Source: DASSUW01 sp963759375 (lineage in GTDB: Bacteria > Actinomycetota > Thermoleophilia > Solirubrobacterales > Solirubrobacteraceae). Taken from it: a stretch of DNA of 64,000 nucleotides. How positions within the stretch are numbered: the stretch's first letter is position 1; every line of letters begins with the position of its first letter. Positions 49,420-60,511 of the stretch are shown here, piece after piece. The notes below the pieces were generated by a model. The model was not told where the DNA came from. It ran no database searches and saw nothing but the letters and a program-made list of their open reading frames with translations. The stretch is taken from positions 434,001-498,000 of the forward strand of contig CAVWYY010000001.1 of the NCBI GenBank assembly GCA_963759375.1. Direction: 5' to 3'. A program made the translations under genes and the position numbers.

Positions 49420-50594
49420 CAGCTGATCTCCAGCACCTCTCCCTCGCCGGCCTCGCGGCCGTGGTTGGACACGACGAGCGTACGCCTGCCGGCCACGGCC
49501 AGGCCGCCCGGCTCGGTCAGCGTCCCGGCCGGCAGCGGGATCTGCCTCGGCGTGCCGCCGCCCGGGGGCACCGCGAGGATCGCGCCGGCCTTCGAGGGAC
49601 CGAGCAGCGAGTCGTGGTCGATCTCCAGCACGTACAGCGTGCCGTCCCGCCCGAAGTCGAGATCCATGGCGTTCGTGAAGCCGGACGCGTAGGTCGTGTA
49701 CGCGCCGCTCCGCGGGTCGATCCTGAAGATCTTCGCGCCGCCGAGCGGGAACGGGAAGCCGGTCAGCTGGCTCATGTAGAACGCGCCGTCCGGGCCTGCC
49801 ACGATGCCGGTCGGCACCGCGTTCATCGGGATGATCGGCGGCTCCCCGCCGGAAGGGGGCGGCGGCCCGGGGGTCGGGATGTTCGGGAACAGGCTGAGGA
49901 CGCGGACGCGCCCGCGCTTGGACACTTCGAGCACCGTGTTGCCGCCGGCGTCGGCCACCAGCAGCCGGCCGTGGGCGGCGTACACGTCGACCGGGTTGCT
50001 GTCGATCAGCGGGTTGCCGACCTGCCCGTCCGCGTTGTTGTCGCGCTCGAAGCGCCAGAGGTCCGCCACGACGTCGAACCGCTTGTGCTTCCTGAGCTCG
50101 AGCAGCGTGCCATAGAGGCGCGAGATCGGCTCCTCGGCGACCAGCGTCGGATCGCGCAGCACGGTGGCCGTGTCGTCCATGCCGCGCCACGGCGCGGTCG
50201 GGCCGCCGTTCGTGACGTAGACCTTGCCGTGCGTCGCGAAGACGCCATGCGGGCCGATCGCGCTCTCACCGTTCGCCGGGGCGAACGAGGCCAGGCCCTT
50301 GAGCACGCGGTCCTGGTGGAAGTGGCCGCGGTGCCGGGAAATCTTCGTAACCGCGCCGGTGGCGCCGGTGCACGAGGGGCCCTCCGCGCTGTTGAAGCAC
50401 GACTTCGAGGTCGCAGGATCGCCGCCCTGTCCGGCCTCGGCGACGTACACGTCACCGTCGCGCGTCACCGCCACGTGCCGGGGATTGTCCAGATCAGTGG
50501 CGATCGTCTTGACGCGGACGCCGTGGTGGGCGGCCGCGGGCGCCGCGGAGACGGCGAAGATCAGCGTCGCCGCGAGCGGCAGAAGAACTCGCAT
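49416..50594 (-). CDS. Secreted ScyD/ScyE family beta-propeller
   Basis: A 392-residue exported protein with signal peptide (RVLLPLAATLIFAVSAAPAA AAHH). Repeats of the NHL/SMP type are seen (DLDNPRHVAVTRDGDVYVAE; PHGVFATHGKVYVTNGG; GLAVAGRRTLVVSNHGREAG). It resembles the ScyD/ScyE group named from the scytonemin cluster, whose role is not settled. ATG 50594 with GAGGAGGG upstream. It is coupled through GTGA to the ABM protein. A Pro/Gly loop interrupts the propeller near residue 235. Confidence 0.82.
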   Translation of the reverse strand: MRVLLPLAATLIFAVSAAPAAAHHGVRVKTIATDLDNPRHVAVTRDGDVYVAEAGQGGDPATSKSCFNSAEGPSCTGATGAVTKISRHRGHFHQDRVLKGLASFAPANGESAIGPHGVFATHGKVYVTNGGPTAPWRGMDDTATVLRDPTLVAEEPISRLYGTLLELRKHKRFDVVADLWRFERDNNADGQVGNPLIDSNPVDVYAAHGRLLVADAGGNTVLEVSKRGRVRVLSLFPNIPTPGPPPPSGGEPPIIPMNAVPTGIVAGPDGAFYMSQLTGFPFPLGGAKIFRIDPRSGAYTTYASGFTNAMDLDFGRDGTLYVLEIDHDSLLGPSKAGAILAVPPGGGTPRQIPLPAGTLTEPGGLAVAGRRTLVVSNHGREAGEGEVLEISW

Positions 50595-50634
50595 CGTTGC
50601 CCTCCTCCTGGGTGTCGCCAATATCTTCTCGTAC

Positions 50635-51024
50635 ATGGCAACGTGGGACGATGTCGCGCGCCTGGCGCTCGCCCTGCCCGAGACGAGCGAGCAGATCTCG
50701 CGCGACCTGCGCCAGTGGCGCGTGAAGGACAAGGGCTTCGTGTGGGAACGCCCGCTGCGCCGGGCCGACCACGACGCGTTGGGCGACAGCGCGCCGCAGG
50801 GCCCGATACTCGGCGCGCGCGTCGAGCACCTGATGGCGAAGGAGGCGCTGCTCGCCGACGACCCGGACGTCTACTTCACGACCCCGCACTTCGACGGCTA
50901 CCCGGCGATCCTCGTGCAGCTCGAGAACATCTCGGTCGACGACCTGCGCGAGCTGATCGTCGAGGCGTGGCTCGTCCGGGCGCCGAAGCGCCTGGCGAAG
51001 GCGTTCCTGGACGAGGCCGGCTAG
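50635..51024 (+). CDS. MmcQ/YjbR family DNA-binding-like protein
   Basis: A 129-residue protein of the YjbR fold. MATWDDVARLALALPETSEQ at the N-terminus and DVYFTTPHFDGYPAILVQLE then ELIVEAWLVRAPKRLAKAFL at the end match the family. A TATCTT -10-like box at 50623-50628 ends 6 bases before the ATG, so the mRNA may be leaderless. The name DNA-binding comes from fold similarity; real function is unknown. It is divergent from the ScyD-like gene. Confidence 0.8.
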   Translation: MATWDDVARLALALPETSEQISRDLRQWRVKDKGFVWERPLRRADHDALGDSAPQGPILGARVEHLMAKEALLADDPDVYFTTPHFDGYPAILVQLENISVDDLRELIVEAWLVRAPKRLAKAFLDEAG

Positions 51025-51218
51025 CCGCGGAAGCGGCGCTCGAGTGCCTCGACGGTGTGTTCCGACTGCCGGCTCGTCAGGAACGCGCACATCACCGTCC
51101 AGCCGGCCAGCAGCCACACGTAGGCGTGGGGGGACAGTGCCTCGTGCAGCCTGCCGAGCAGAAACGTCGCGATGAGCACGCCGACCCGCAGCAGCCGGGC
51201 GGCCCGGCTGCCCGCCAC
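51021..51218 (-). CDS. Small membrane-associated protein
   Basis: A 65-residue protein with one or two hydrophobic segments (LLRVGVLIATFLLGRL; YVWLLAGWTVMCAFLTS) and a basic C-terminus (ALERRFRG). GTG 51218 lies 7 bases after the stop of the DUF4389 gene, which points to a shared transcript. No family recognised. Confidence 0.55.
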   Translation of the reverse strand: MAGSRAARLLRVGVLIATFLLGRLHEALSPHAYVWLLAGWTVMCAFLTSRQSEHTVEALERRFRG

Positions 51219-51225
51219 GCTGCGG

Positions 51226-51858
51226 TCAGTCGGACAAGCGGAACGGGGGATAGCGATCGGTGACGAGGATGAGCGCGTAGCCGACGACGCGGTTGTGCCA
51301 GCGGATCACGCCCTCGACGAAGCCGAACAACCCGCGCGGGTAGCGGCCTGTGAACAGGATCGCGAACCACGCGACGACGACCACGAAGAAGACGGCGATG
51401 TACAGGAACGCGAGCACGATGTAGTGCGGGATCGCGAGCAGCCACTTGACCAGCGGCAGCCAGCGGTTGAGGTCGCCGGCGGCGTCTGGATACGGCGTGT
51501 CGAGGTGCACGGACTGGTGCTCGTCGGTCGACGGGTAGCGGTCGTCCATCAGCGCCACGTAGATGCCGACGCGGTTGGTGAACCGCAGCAGCTCGAGGTT
51601 CCAGTCGAACCACCAGCGCGGGTATTTCTGCCGGAACAGGATCATCAGCAGCGGCGGGATGAACAGCAGCCCGGTACCACCGACGACGACCGTCGACGTC
51701 TCGGCGTCCGCGTGGCCCCACTCGCTGGTGTAGCCGCCGATCGCGCCCAGCACGATGGCGATCGGGATCACCGTGAAGATCCGGAAGAAGACCGTCAGGC
51801 GGTTGAGGTCGCGGTCGGGATAGTCGACCGCGAAACGCACCGGATACGACTCGTTCAT
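51226..51858 (-). CDS. DUF4389 membrane protein
   Basis: A 210-residue protein with about three to four membrane helices (RIFTVIPIAIVLGAIGGYTS; GGTGLLFIPPLLMILFRQKY; IPHYIVLAFLYIAVFFVVVV). The family signature is the pair of similar modules RYPRGLFGFVEGVIRWHNRV and the earlier KYPRWWFDWNLELLRFTNRV, both present, together with YPxFRLSD at the end. Function of DUF4389 is not known; it is frequent in actinobacteria. ATG 51858 with AAGGAGG upstream. Confidence 0.85.
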   Translation of the reverse strand: MNESYPVRFAVDYPDRDLNRLTVFFRIFTVIPIAIVLGAIGGYTSEWGHADAETSTVVVGGTGLLFIPPLLMILFRQKYPRWWFDWNLELLRFTNRVGIYVALMDDRYPSTDEHQSVHLDTPYPDAAGDLNRWLPLVKWLLAIPHYIVLAFLYIAVFFVVVVAWFAILFTGRYPRGLFGFVEGVIRWHNRVVGYALILVTDRYPPFRLSD

Positions 51859-51891
51859 CGCCGCCTCCTTGAGGGTAAGGTGTGCGCCGGG

Positions 51892-52923
51892 ATGCGCCGC
51901 ACCATCGTTCTGATGATCTCACTGGTGTGCGTCCTGCCTGCAAGCGCGGCTGCGCACGGCAAGGCGCCACGCTGGACCCCCGTGCCGACCGGCTCGGATC
52001 AGCAGTACCGCGGGCTCGACGCGGTGAGCAAGCGCGTCGCCTGGGTTGGCGGCAGCGCGGGCGAGGTGCTGCGCACGACCGACGGCGGCAAGCGCTGGAA
52101 GGACGTCTCGCCGCCCGACAGCGAAGGGTTGCTGTTCCGTGATGTCGAGGCGCAGGACGATCGCCGCGCGAGCGTGCTGGCGATCGGCGAGGGCGACGCG
52201 TCACGGATCTACACGACGCGCGACGGCGGCCGCCACTGGAAGCTCGCGTTCGTCAACGACGATCCGGCGGCGTTCTACGACTGCATGGACTTCTACGCCG
52301 GCGGCCGCGTCGGCCTCGCGCTCAGCGATCCGGTCGGCGGCAAGTTCCGGATCGCCGCCACGTATGACTCCGGCCGCAGCTGGCACGTCCTCCCGAACGA
52401 CGGCATGCCCGACGCCGTCGCGGATGAGTTCGCGTTCGCGGCCAGCGGCACGTGCCTGGTCACCAGCGGGCGCGACGCCTGGTTCGCCAGCGGCGGCGGC
52501 GCGGCGCGCGTGTTCCACTCGCGCGACGGCGGCCTCACCTGGAAGGTCACTGACGCGCCGATCCCGGCGGCCGAGGCCGGCGGCGTGTTCTCGCTCGCGT
52601 TCCGCAACCCGTGGCAGGGCGTCATGGTCGGCGGCGACTTCACGGTGCCCGACAACGGCGTCGACGCCTCCGGCTTCACGCGCGACGGCGGCCGCACCTG
52701 GCGCGGCGGGGGAGACCTCGCGGGCTACCGCTCCGGTGTCGACTGGGTGTACGGCTCGCGGGCGACGCTGATCGCCGTCGGGCCGACGGGCTCGGACATC
52801 AGCTACGACGGCGCGCGGAGCTGGCAGCCGTTCGACACGGCGGCCTACGACGCCGTCGACTGCGTGCCCGGCACCTGCTGGGCCAGCGGGCCGGCCGGTG
52901 CCGTCGCCGTGCTCGATCGCTAG
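51892..52923 (+). CDS. Secreted BNR/YCF48-like propeller protein
   Basis: A 343-residue exported protein. Signal peptide MRRTIVLMISLVCVLPASAA. BNR/Asp-box-like repeats follow: RTTDGGKRWKDVSPPDSEGL, YTTRDGGRHWKLAF, ATYDSGRSWHVLP, HSRDGGLTWKVTDAP, FTRDGGRTWRGGG, YDGARSWQPFD. These resemble photosystem II assembly factor YCF48 and sialidase-type propellers. No sialidase catalytic Arg triad is seen, so binding is likely. Divergent from DUF4389. Confidence 0.82.
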   Translation: MRRTIVLMISLVCVLPASAAAHGKAPRWTPVPTGSDQQYRGLDAVSKRVAWVGGSAGEVLRTTDGGKRWKDVSPPDSEGLLFRDVEAQDDRRASVLAIGEGDASRIYTTRDGGRHWKLAFVNDDPAAFYDCMDFYAGGRVGLALSDPVGGKFRIAATYDSGRSWHVLPNDGMPDAVADEFAFAASGTCLVTSGRDAWFASGGGAARVFHSRDGGLTWKVTDAPIPAAEAGGVFSLAFRNPWQGVMVGGDFTVPDNGVDASGFTRDGGRTWRGGGDLAGYRSGVDWVYGSRATLIAVGPTGSDISYDGARSWQPFDTAAYDAVDCVPGTCWASGPAGAVAVLDR

Positions 52924-52927
52924 CCGC

Positions 52928-53212
52928 ATGCCCGATCGCATCGCGCTTGACAACGACGAGATCGAGGTCGCGTGCGACCTCCTGTGGTTCGTCAAGCTCA
53001 AGGGCGAGTGGTCGCCCGTCGACGTCACGCTGTGGGAGCGGCTCCAGCCGATCCGCCACGGGGACTACGGCGGCACCGCCGCCACGGACCTGTCGGCCGA
53101 GGAGGCCACGGCGATTGTCGCCGCCGGCGACTTCACCCATCCGCGTGTGGAGCTCGACGAGGACGAGGATGCGCTCGTGACGCGTCTTCGGTCGCTGCTC
53201 GCGGCGCAGTAG
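52928..53212 (+). CDS. Small acidic protein of unknown function
   Basis: A 94-residue soluble protein beginning MPDRIALDNDEIEVACDLLW and ending in an acidic helix (ELDEDEDALVTRLRSLLAAQ). It follows the BNR protein by 4 bases and precedes a metallophosphoesterase by 7 bases, all in one direction, so it is probably co-transcribed. No family recognised. Confidence 0.65.
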   Translation: MPDRIALDNDEIEVACDLLWFVKLKGEWSPVDVTLWERLQPIRHGDYGGTAATDLSAEEATAIVAAGDFTHPRVELDEDEDALVTRLRSLLAAQ

Positions 53213-53219
53213 CGAGCCC

Positions 53220-53963
53220 GTGATCGTCGCGGTGTTCGCCGACGCGCACGCCCACGCGGAGGCGTTCGACGCGGTGATCGCCGCAGCGGCCGCGAGCGGG
53301 GCGCAGGAGCTGTGGTCGCTCGGCGACATGATCGGCCGGGGCCCCGATCCCGAGCACGTGGTCGTGCGTACGCGTGAGCGCTGCACGGTGGCGTTGATGG
53401 GCAACCACGACTACGGCGCCACGGGATCGGCCGAGCCCGAGCGGTTCGGGGCGCCCGGCTCGCCCGCCGTGCGGTCGATCGAGCTCGCACGCGACCGGGT
53501 GAGCGCCGCCGACATCGACTGGATGCGCTCGCGCAAGCCGGCGGCGCGCCGCGGCGCCGTGCAGTGCTGGCACGGCGGTCCCCGCAACGCGGTGCACGAG
53601 TACGTTGGGAAGGGCAACGCGGCCGCGTGCCTGGACGTCCAGCGCGCCGACCTGGGGCTGGTCGGCCACACGCATGTCCCCGCCGCCTGGTGCCGCACGG
53701 CCCGCGGCGCGACCGCGGCGAGGATCCGCGTCAGCGAGCCGCTCGACCTCGCGGGCGGCAAGTGGTTGCTCAACCCCGGCGCGGTCGGCGCCCCCGAGCC
53801 GTCGCGGCTCGGCTGGTGGGGCGGCCTCGACGCCCAGGCGGCCGACGGCGCCTACTGGCTGCTGCTCGACCTCGAGCGCCGCACGGCGACGTGGCAGCGC
53901 GCGCCGTTCGACCCAGGCCCCGCGCGCGAGCGAGCCCGCGCGCTGGGCCTCGACGACCCCTGA
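53220..53963 (+). CDS. Calcineurin-like metallophosphoesterase
   Basis: A 247-residue metallo-dependent phosphatase of the YfcE/diadenosine type. The dinuclear-metal motifs are all present: FADAHAH (D-x-H), LGDMIGRG (GDxxxRG), MGNHDYG (GNHD), CWHGGP, and GHTHVP (GHxH). GTG 53220 begins right before the first motif. It could hydrolyse cyclic or dinucleotide phosphodiesters; substrate unknown. Its end is 8 bp from the convergent UvrA-like gene. Confidence 0.9.
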   Translation: MIVAVFADAHAHAEAFDAVIAAAAASGAQELWSLGDMIGRGPDPEHVVVRTRERCTVALMGNHDYGATGSAEPERFGAPGSPAVRSIELARDRVSAADIDWMRSRKPAARRGAVQCWHGGPRNAVHEYVGKGNAAACLDVQRADLGLVGHTHVPAAWCRTARGATAARIRVSEPLDLAGGKWLLNPGAVGAPEPSRLGWWGGLDAQAADGAYWLLLDLERRTATWQRAPFDPGPARERARALGLDDP

Positions 53964-53970
53964 GCCGCGG

Positions 53971-56331
<2,361 letters not shown>

Positions 56332-56379
56332 CACGCTAGCCAGACGCGGCGAGCCGCGCTTCTCGATTCCTGCTCCGCC

Positions 56380-57534
56380 TCAGCCCAGGGGTTCGCACCG
56401 GAACCACGCGCGGACAGTCGTGCCCTGCCCGAGTGGGCTCTCGACCTCCAGCCGGCCGCCGAGTGCCTCGACCCGGTCGATGAGGCCGCGTAGGCCGCTG
56501 CCGGCGCGCGGGTCTGCGCCCCCGGCGCCGTCGTCGGTCACCTCGACGAGCACGCTGTCCTGGTCCGGGCGCACGGTCACCGCCGCCGCCGAGGCGGACG
56601 CGTAGCGGGCGACGTTGGTGAGGGCCTCGGCGACGATGAAGTACGCCGCCGCCTCGATCGGCTCGTCCGGGCGGGCTTGGAGGTCGAACGTCAGCTCGAC
56701 GGGCAAGGGCGCCCGAGCCGCCAGGGGCCGGAGTGCCGCCTCGAGGCCGTGATCGGTCAGGACGGCTGGGTGCAGGCCGCGCGCGAGCTCGCGCAGCTCT
56801 TCCAGCGCCTCGACCAGCTCGGCGTTCGCGCTGGCGAGCGAGTCGCGTGCCGCCGGGGGGTCGCGCTCGAACTGGCGCTCGGCGAGCCGAAGGGTCAGGG
56901 CGATGGCCACGAGGCGCTGCTGGGCGCCGTCGTGCAGGTTGCGCTCGAGCCGTCGGCGCTCGACCTGCGCCGCCTCGACGAGCCGCTTGCGTGAAGCGGC
57001 GAGCTGCTCGCGCGCCTCTGCGTTCGCCAGCGCCTGTGCGACCAGCTCGGCGAAGCCGGCGACCCGCTGCTCAGCGCCGGCAGGAAACGGGGTCTCGTGC
57101 GTGGAGGCGACCACCACGGCGCCCCACAGCTCACCATCGACGACGATCGGAGCGCCCACCGACGCGCGCACTCCCAGCGCTCGCAACGTCGCGAACGCCT
57201 CTCCCGGCTGGTCGTAGGTGTCAACGCGCGCGGGGAGCCCCGTCTGGTGGATCCGCGCCGCGGTCGAGTCCTTCCCGAGCACGACGCGGTAGCCGATGGT
57301 CATCGGCGGCGTCGATCCGCCGCTCCAGCCGGCCACGATCGTGCCGTGGCCGCCCTCGTAGCGGATCATGCTCGCCACGTCGGCGCCGAGCAGGAGCCCG
57401 ACCTCCTCGGTGACGGTCGCGCACACGCTCAGACGGTCGGTGCCACGCGCCACGAGCGTCGCGACTCGCCGCAGCGCCGCCTGCTCGTCGAGCAGGCGCA
57501 CGAGCTCACGATCCGTCGCCTCGCTCCGGCCCAC
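56380..57534 (-). CDS. GAF-domain sensor histidine kinase, copy 2
   Basis: A 384-residue kinase closely similar over its whole length to the one at 37698-38840, including LRRVATLVARGTDRL, the GAF core (GADVASMIRYEGGHGTIVAG), HisKA_3 RRRLERNLHDGAQQRLVAIA with His201 and HATPase ADDGAGGAD-like motif followed by GLRGLIDRVEALGGRLEVE. Start 57534. No response regulator is adjacent. The GAF ligand positions differ between the copies, so the signals may differ. Confidence 0.9.
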   Translation of the reverse strand: MGRSEATDRELVRLLDEQAALRRVATLVARGTDRLSVCATVTEEVGLLLGADVASMIRYEGGHGTIVAGWSGGSTPPMTIGYRVVLGKDSTAARIHQTGLPARVDTYDQPGEAFATLRALGVRASVGAPIVVDGELWGAVVVASTHETPFPAGAEQRVAGFAELVAQALANAEAREQLAASRKRLVEAAQVERRRLERNLHDGAQQRLVAIALTLRLAERQFERDPPAARDSLASANAELVEALEELRELARGLHPAVLTDHGLEAALRPLAARAPLPVELTFDLQARPDEPIEAAAYFIVAEALTNVARYASASAAAVTVRPDQDSVLVEVTDDGAGGADPRAGSGLRGLIDRVEALGGRLEVESPLGQGTTVRAWFRCEPLG

Positions 57535-57579
57535 ACTGAACAGTCTCGCGTCTCACTCGCGGCTGTGTGCTCCCGGCGA

Positions 57580-57720
57580 TCAGGAAGGAGTGACCGGTAG
57601 GCCGCCGCTCGCCCCGCCTGAAAACCGCCGATGACGTCGGTCGCCCGTTCGAATCCGAGCGCCTGGAGAGTCGCTGCAGGCGGCCCGTGCTTGCGCGACA
57701 GCTCGTTGATCGTGGTGCGC
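57580..57720 (-). pseudogene. Rhodanese-domain C-terminal remnant
   Basis: The minus strand reads AATLQALGFERATDVIGGFQ AGRA, the last helix and strand of a rhodanese (sulfurtransferase) domain. After a one-base shift it continues GLPVTPS and stops at TGA 57580-57582. The domain's first two thirds, including the catalytic Cys loop, are absent. It is a decayed fragment between the GAF kinase and a small gene. Confidence 0.6.
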
Positions 57721-57729
57721 CGCCAGCCG

Positions 57730-58041
57730 TCACTTGCCGGTTGTGCGGTGCCCCGACGGCTGCGAGTGACCGCGACGCGCGGAGCCCGCTCCGCTGCGCG
57801 GGCCGCCACGGCCCGCGGACCCCGTGCGGCGGATCAGCCGGCGCAACGCGTCGTCGTGCTCGCCGGGCTCGCTGCGCTCGCGCAGCAGCTTCGGGTGAAC
57901 GGTGCGGAACACCCGACCCTCCCCGGTGTCGGGCACCGCGACCTCGATCTTCACCAGGCTCGGTGCGTGCACGACGATGCCCTCGAGCGCCTCAGGTTCC
58001 TCGACGAGCGTGACTAGCTGGCCTTCGTGAAAGGACCTCAT
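57730..58041 (-). CDS. Small beta-barrel-like protein, unknown
   Basis: A 103-residue protein. ATG 58041 (MRSFHEGQLVTLVEEPEALE) with AAGGAG just upstream. The first 65 residues look like a small beta domain (GIVVHAPSLVKIEVAVPDTG, VFRTVHPKLLRERSE), in the style of KOW-like or SH3 barrels. The tail is Arg/Gly-rich and low complexity. No family recognised. Confidence 0.55.
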   Translation of the reverse strand: MRSFHEGQLVTLVEEPEALEGIVVHAPSLVKIEVAVPDTGEGRVFRTVHPKLLRERSEPGEHDDALRRLIRRTGSAGRGGPRSGAGSARRGHSQPSGHRTTGK

Positions 58042-58073
58042 CTCCTTGAGCCTACCCGCGAACGGCGTGTGTG

Positions 58074-58868
58074 TCAGACGTCGTGGCCGCGTCGCCGGGC
58101 GGTGATCAGCCACGACCGCGAGTCGAGGACGACGCCGCGCTCGTCGCTGTAGTGCGCCGCGAGCATCTCGCGCAGCCGCTCGACGGTACGGGCCGCCTCG
58201 TCGTCGCTGAGGCTCGCGAGCGCTCCGCTCGTGTCCTGGAAGCCACGGACGATCGCCAGCGCGGCGTCGAGATCGTGTCCGTAGAGGACCGGCTCGTTCA
58301 CGTCCTCGAAGCGCACGTCGGCAAAGCCGGCGCGCTCGAGGAGGCGCTCGGTGGCGTCGGCGTCGCCGAGCGAGAACGCGTCCCCGGCCGACGGCGGTGG
58401 CTGCCGCGCGTCGCCCAGCGCGGCGTCGATCGCCCGCATCCATGCGTTGACCTCGCGTCGCTGCCAGACGAGCAGCACGAGCCGCGCCTGCGGTCGGAGA
58501 GCGGCGGCGATGTTCGCGAACGCGACCGCGGGATCGGAGAAGAACATCGTCCCGAAGCGGCTGATCGCCACGTCGAAGCCGCCGGGGTCGAAGCGATGCA
58601 CCTGCGCGTCGCCCAGCTCGTACCGGATGTTGTCGAGCCGTTCGGCCGCCGTGACCTCGCGGGCGCGCTCGAGCATCCGCTCGGACACGTCGACGCCGAC
58701 CACGCGGCCCGGCGTCGCGGCGCGCGCCGCCTCGCGCGTCGTCAGCCCGGTTCCGCAGCCGATGTCGAGGACCCGGTCACCGGTGCTGATCCCGTAGGCG
58801 GCGCGAAAGTGCTGGTGGTGAGCGCGCAGCTCGCTGTCGTAGAAGTCCAAGCTCGTCGGCGGGGACAC
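58074..58868 (-). CDS. Class I SAM-dependent methyltransferase
   Basis: A 264-residue methyltransferase. SAM-binding motif I is DRVLDIGCGTGLTTREAARA; the acidic end of strand 2 is VVGVDVSERML; motif II/III YELGDAQVHRFDPGGFDVAI SRFGTMFF. The C-terminal half has the UbiE-like helical cap. GTG 58868 (VSPPTSLDFYDSELRAHHQ) seems the best start; a TTG at 58898 would add ten residues. Small-molecule acceptor unknown. Confidence 0.87.
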   Translation of the reverse strand: MSPPTSLDFYDSELRAHHQHFRAAYGISTGDRVLDIGCGTGLTTREAARAATPGRVVGVDVSERMLERAREVTAAERLDNIRYELGDAQVHRFDPGGFDVAISRFGTMFFSDPAVAFANIAAALRPQARLVLLVWQRREVNAWMRAIDAALGDARQPPPSAGDAFSLGDADATERLLERAGFADVRFEDVNEPVLYGHDLDAALAIVRGFQDTSGALASLSDDEAARTVERLREMLAAHYSDERGVVLDSRSWLITARRRGHDV

Positions 58869-58913
58869 CGACGCAATGCTAGGACCGGCGCCGGCCAACC
58901 GTCCGCCGTCTGT

Positions 58914-59138
58914 CTAGAAGTAGTTGCCGATCCAGCCGACGAGACCGGTCTTGTCACTGCGCTGACGGTCTTCCGGACTCGCACCACCCAACGCGGCGAT
59001 GCAGGCCAGGATGAACGTCAGCATCGTGGCGAACGCTGCCACGCCGGCGGCGGCACCATCAAGCACGAAGAGCGCGAGGATCGCGAGCACCGCGACCAAC
59101 ACAAAGGCGAGGCGTACTCGGTGGCGCCTTGGCGACAC
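58914..59138 (-). CDS. Small two-helix membrane protein
   Basis: A 74-residue protein with two hydrophobic segments (RLAFVLVAVLAILALFVLDG; AAFATMLTFILACIAALGG) and a polar tail (ASPEDRQRSDKTGLVGWIGN). GTG or ATG at 59138. No family recognised. Divergent from the truncated DUF2252 gene. Confidence 0.55.
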   Translation of the reverse strand: MSPRRHRVRLAFVLVAVLAILALFVLDGAAAGVAAFATMLTFILACIAALGGASPEDRQRSDKTGLVGWIGNYF

Positions 59139-59226
59139 GCCAGGACACTACCCGCTTCGCACGAGATGCGTGTGCGCCCGACGCAGTTAGAGTCCGCCAC
59201 TCGGGCCTTGCGATCGAGGATGAGCA

Positions 59227-59692
59227 ATGGAGAGTTCCGAGCAGCGAACCGAGCTGATTCTCACGACGCTCACCGACGCGTTCGAGCCGCTGATGAAGGC
59301 GGACGCCCAGGCCTTTCGGACGAAGTTCCGCAAGATGGCGGCCGACCCCTTCGCGTTCTATCGCGGGAGCGCCTGCGTCTTCTATGCCGACATGCGCGAG
59401 CTCGAGGACCGCTGGGCGGACGAGCGCACGAGCCGCGTCTGGATCCACGGCGATCTGCATGCGGAGAACTTCGGCACCTACATGAACTCCGAAGGCGTCC
59501 TGACGTTCGACGTCAACGACTTCGACGAGGCCTACGTGGGGCACTTCTCGTGGGACCTTCGCCGGTTCGTTGCCAGCCTCGCGCTGATGGGCTGGCAGAA
59601 GGCGCTACCCGAGGATGCCGTGCGCGAGCTCGCAGCCGCCTACTTGCGGGCCTACGTGGAGCGGGTGCATGTCTTCCTTCCTCCCTCGTCGG
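59227..59692 (+). pseudogene. DUF2252 family protein, 3'-truncated
   Basis: ATG 59227 opens a clear DUF2252 sequence: FRKMAADPFAFYRGSACVFY, SRVWIHGDLHAENFGTYMNS, LTFDVNDFDEAYVGHFSWDL, resembling aminoglycoside-phosphotransferase-like kinases with the HGDLHAEN and NDFDEA motifs. Similarity stops at about residue 155 (AYVERVHVF) of a protein normally about 430-450 long. The frame then runs through unrelated DNA, including the terminator of the opposite collagen-like gene. So a deletion or rearrangement removed the C-terminal two thirds. Confidence 0.75.
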
Positions 59693-59748
59693 CCCTCCAC
59701 AGGCCTTTGTGGGCCTCTCAGAAAGGCGTAAACCCGTCGAGAACGACG

Positions 59749-59772
59749 AAACGCCCCGCACAAGGCGGGGCG
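59749..59772 (-). terminator. Terminator of the collagen-like gene
   Basis: Read on the minus strand, CGCCCCGC-CTTGT-GCGGGGCG forms a perfect 8-bp stem with a 5-base loop and is followed by TTTCGTCGTTCT. It lies 36 bases after the collagen-like stop at 59808 and fits an intrinsic terminator. Confidence 0.6.
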
Positions 59773-59807
59773 CTCCGTGTCGAGCTGGTGATGTTGATCC
59801 GGCGAAC

Positions 59808-60471
59808 CTACGCCTTGTCGACGCAGACCGCGTACATCGTGAGGCTCTCGGCGGGCTTCTCGTTGAAGCGGACGATCCAGCCGTCGGCGCGGCCCGGCTT
59901 CGGCTGCCCCTTCGGCCAGTCCATCCGGCCGGGGAGCGAGGCGATCACGCTGACGCCGTTGTGCAGGCCGGTCACGTCGTCGTCCAGGCGCTCATCGGCG
60001 TCGCCGCCGCGGATCCAGTAGCCACCGCTGACGGCGACCTTCTTGATCGAGTCGGCCTCGGTGTCCGCGCAGGCGATGCTCGCGACCGTCGCCCGGACCG
60101 ACGCCCGGGTAGCCGGTCGTCGCCCTTGATGTAGTCGAGCGTACGACCTCGTAGCCGGTCATGGCCGTCGCGCCCGGGATGCCGCTGCTCGCCCTCCGGA
60201 CCGCGGTCGCCCGGCTTGCCCGGACGCCCTGCGCGCCGGTGGCGCCCTTCGCGCCGGTGGCTCCGGTCGCGCCGTTGGGGCCGGTCGGGCCCTGCGGACC
60301 CGGCTGTTGCGCTTGTCGATCTGCGCCTTGACGCCCGGCGTGAGGTCGCGCCATGGCGACCGTGCCGTTCTTGATGTCGCCGCCGTCGATCATGCTGGCG
60401 GCCGTGGCGCTGGTAGCGCCCACGCCGAGTGCGACGACTGCGCAGGCGGCGATGGTCTTGACGTGCTTCAT
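59808..60471 (-). pseudogene. Secreted collagen-like repeat protein, multiply frame-shifted
   Basis: ATG 60471 gives a signal peptide (HVKTIAACAVVALGVGATSA TAA) and then IDGGDIKNGTV. The expected next part, RDLTPGVKAQIDKRNS, is in another frame; GPQGPTGPNGATGATGAKGA (Gly-x-y collagen-like) returns to the first. After it, the sequence shifts again. The C-terminal globular domain (ADSIKKVAVSGGYWIRGGDA; TGLHNGVSVIASLPGRMDWP; ESLTMYAVCVDKA) ends at TAG 59808-59810. About 220 residues in all. At least three frame changes; one is a loss in a CCC run. Confidence 0.75.
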
Positions 60472-60511
60472 CGACTGTTCTTTCTGTGGGTGGTGGTGTC
60501 TCGCTTCTTTG

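Noticed and set aside
59701..59716. tRNA-like hairpin AGGCC-TTTGTG-GGCCT
   Set aside because: There is no cloverleaf, no T-loop and no CCA end nearby; it is a simple hairpin beside the collagen-like terminator.
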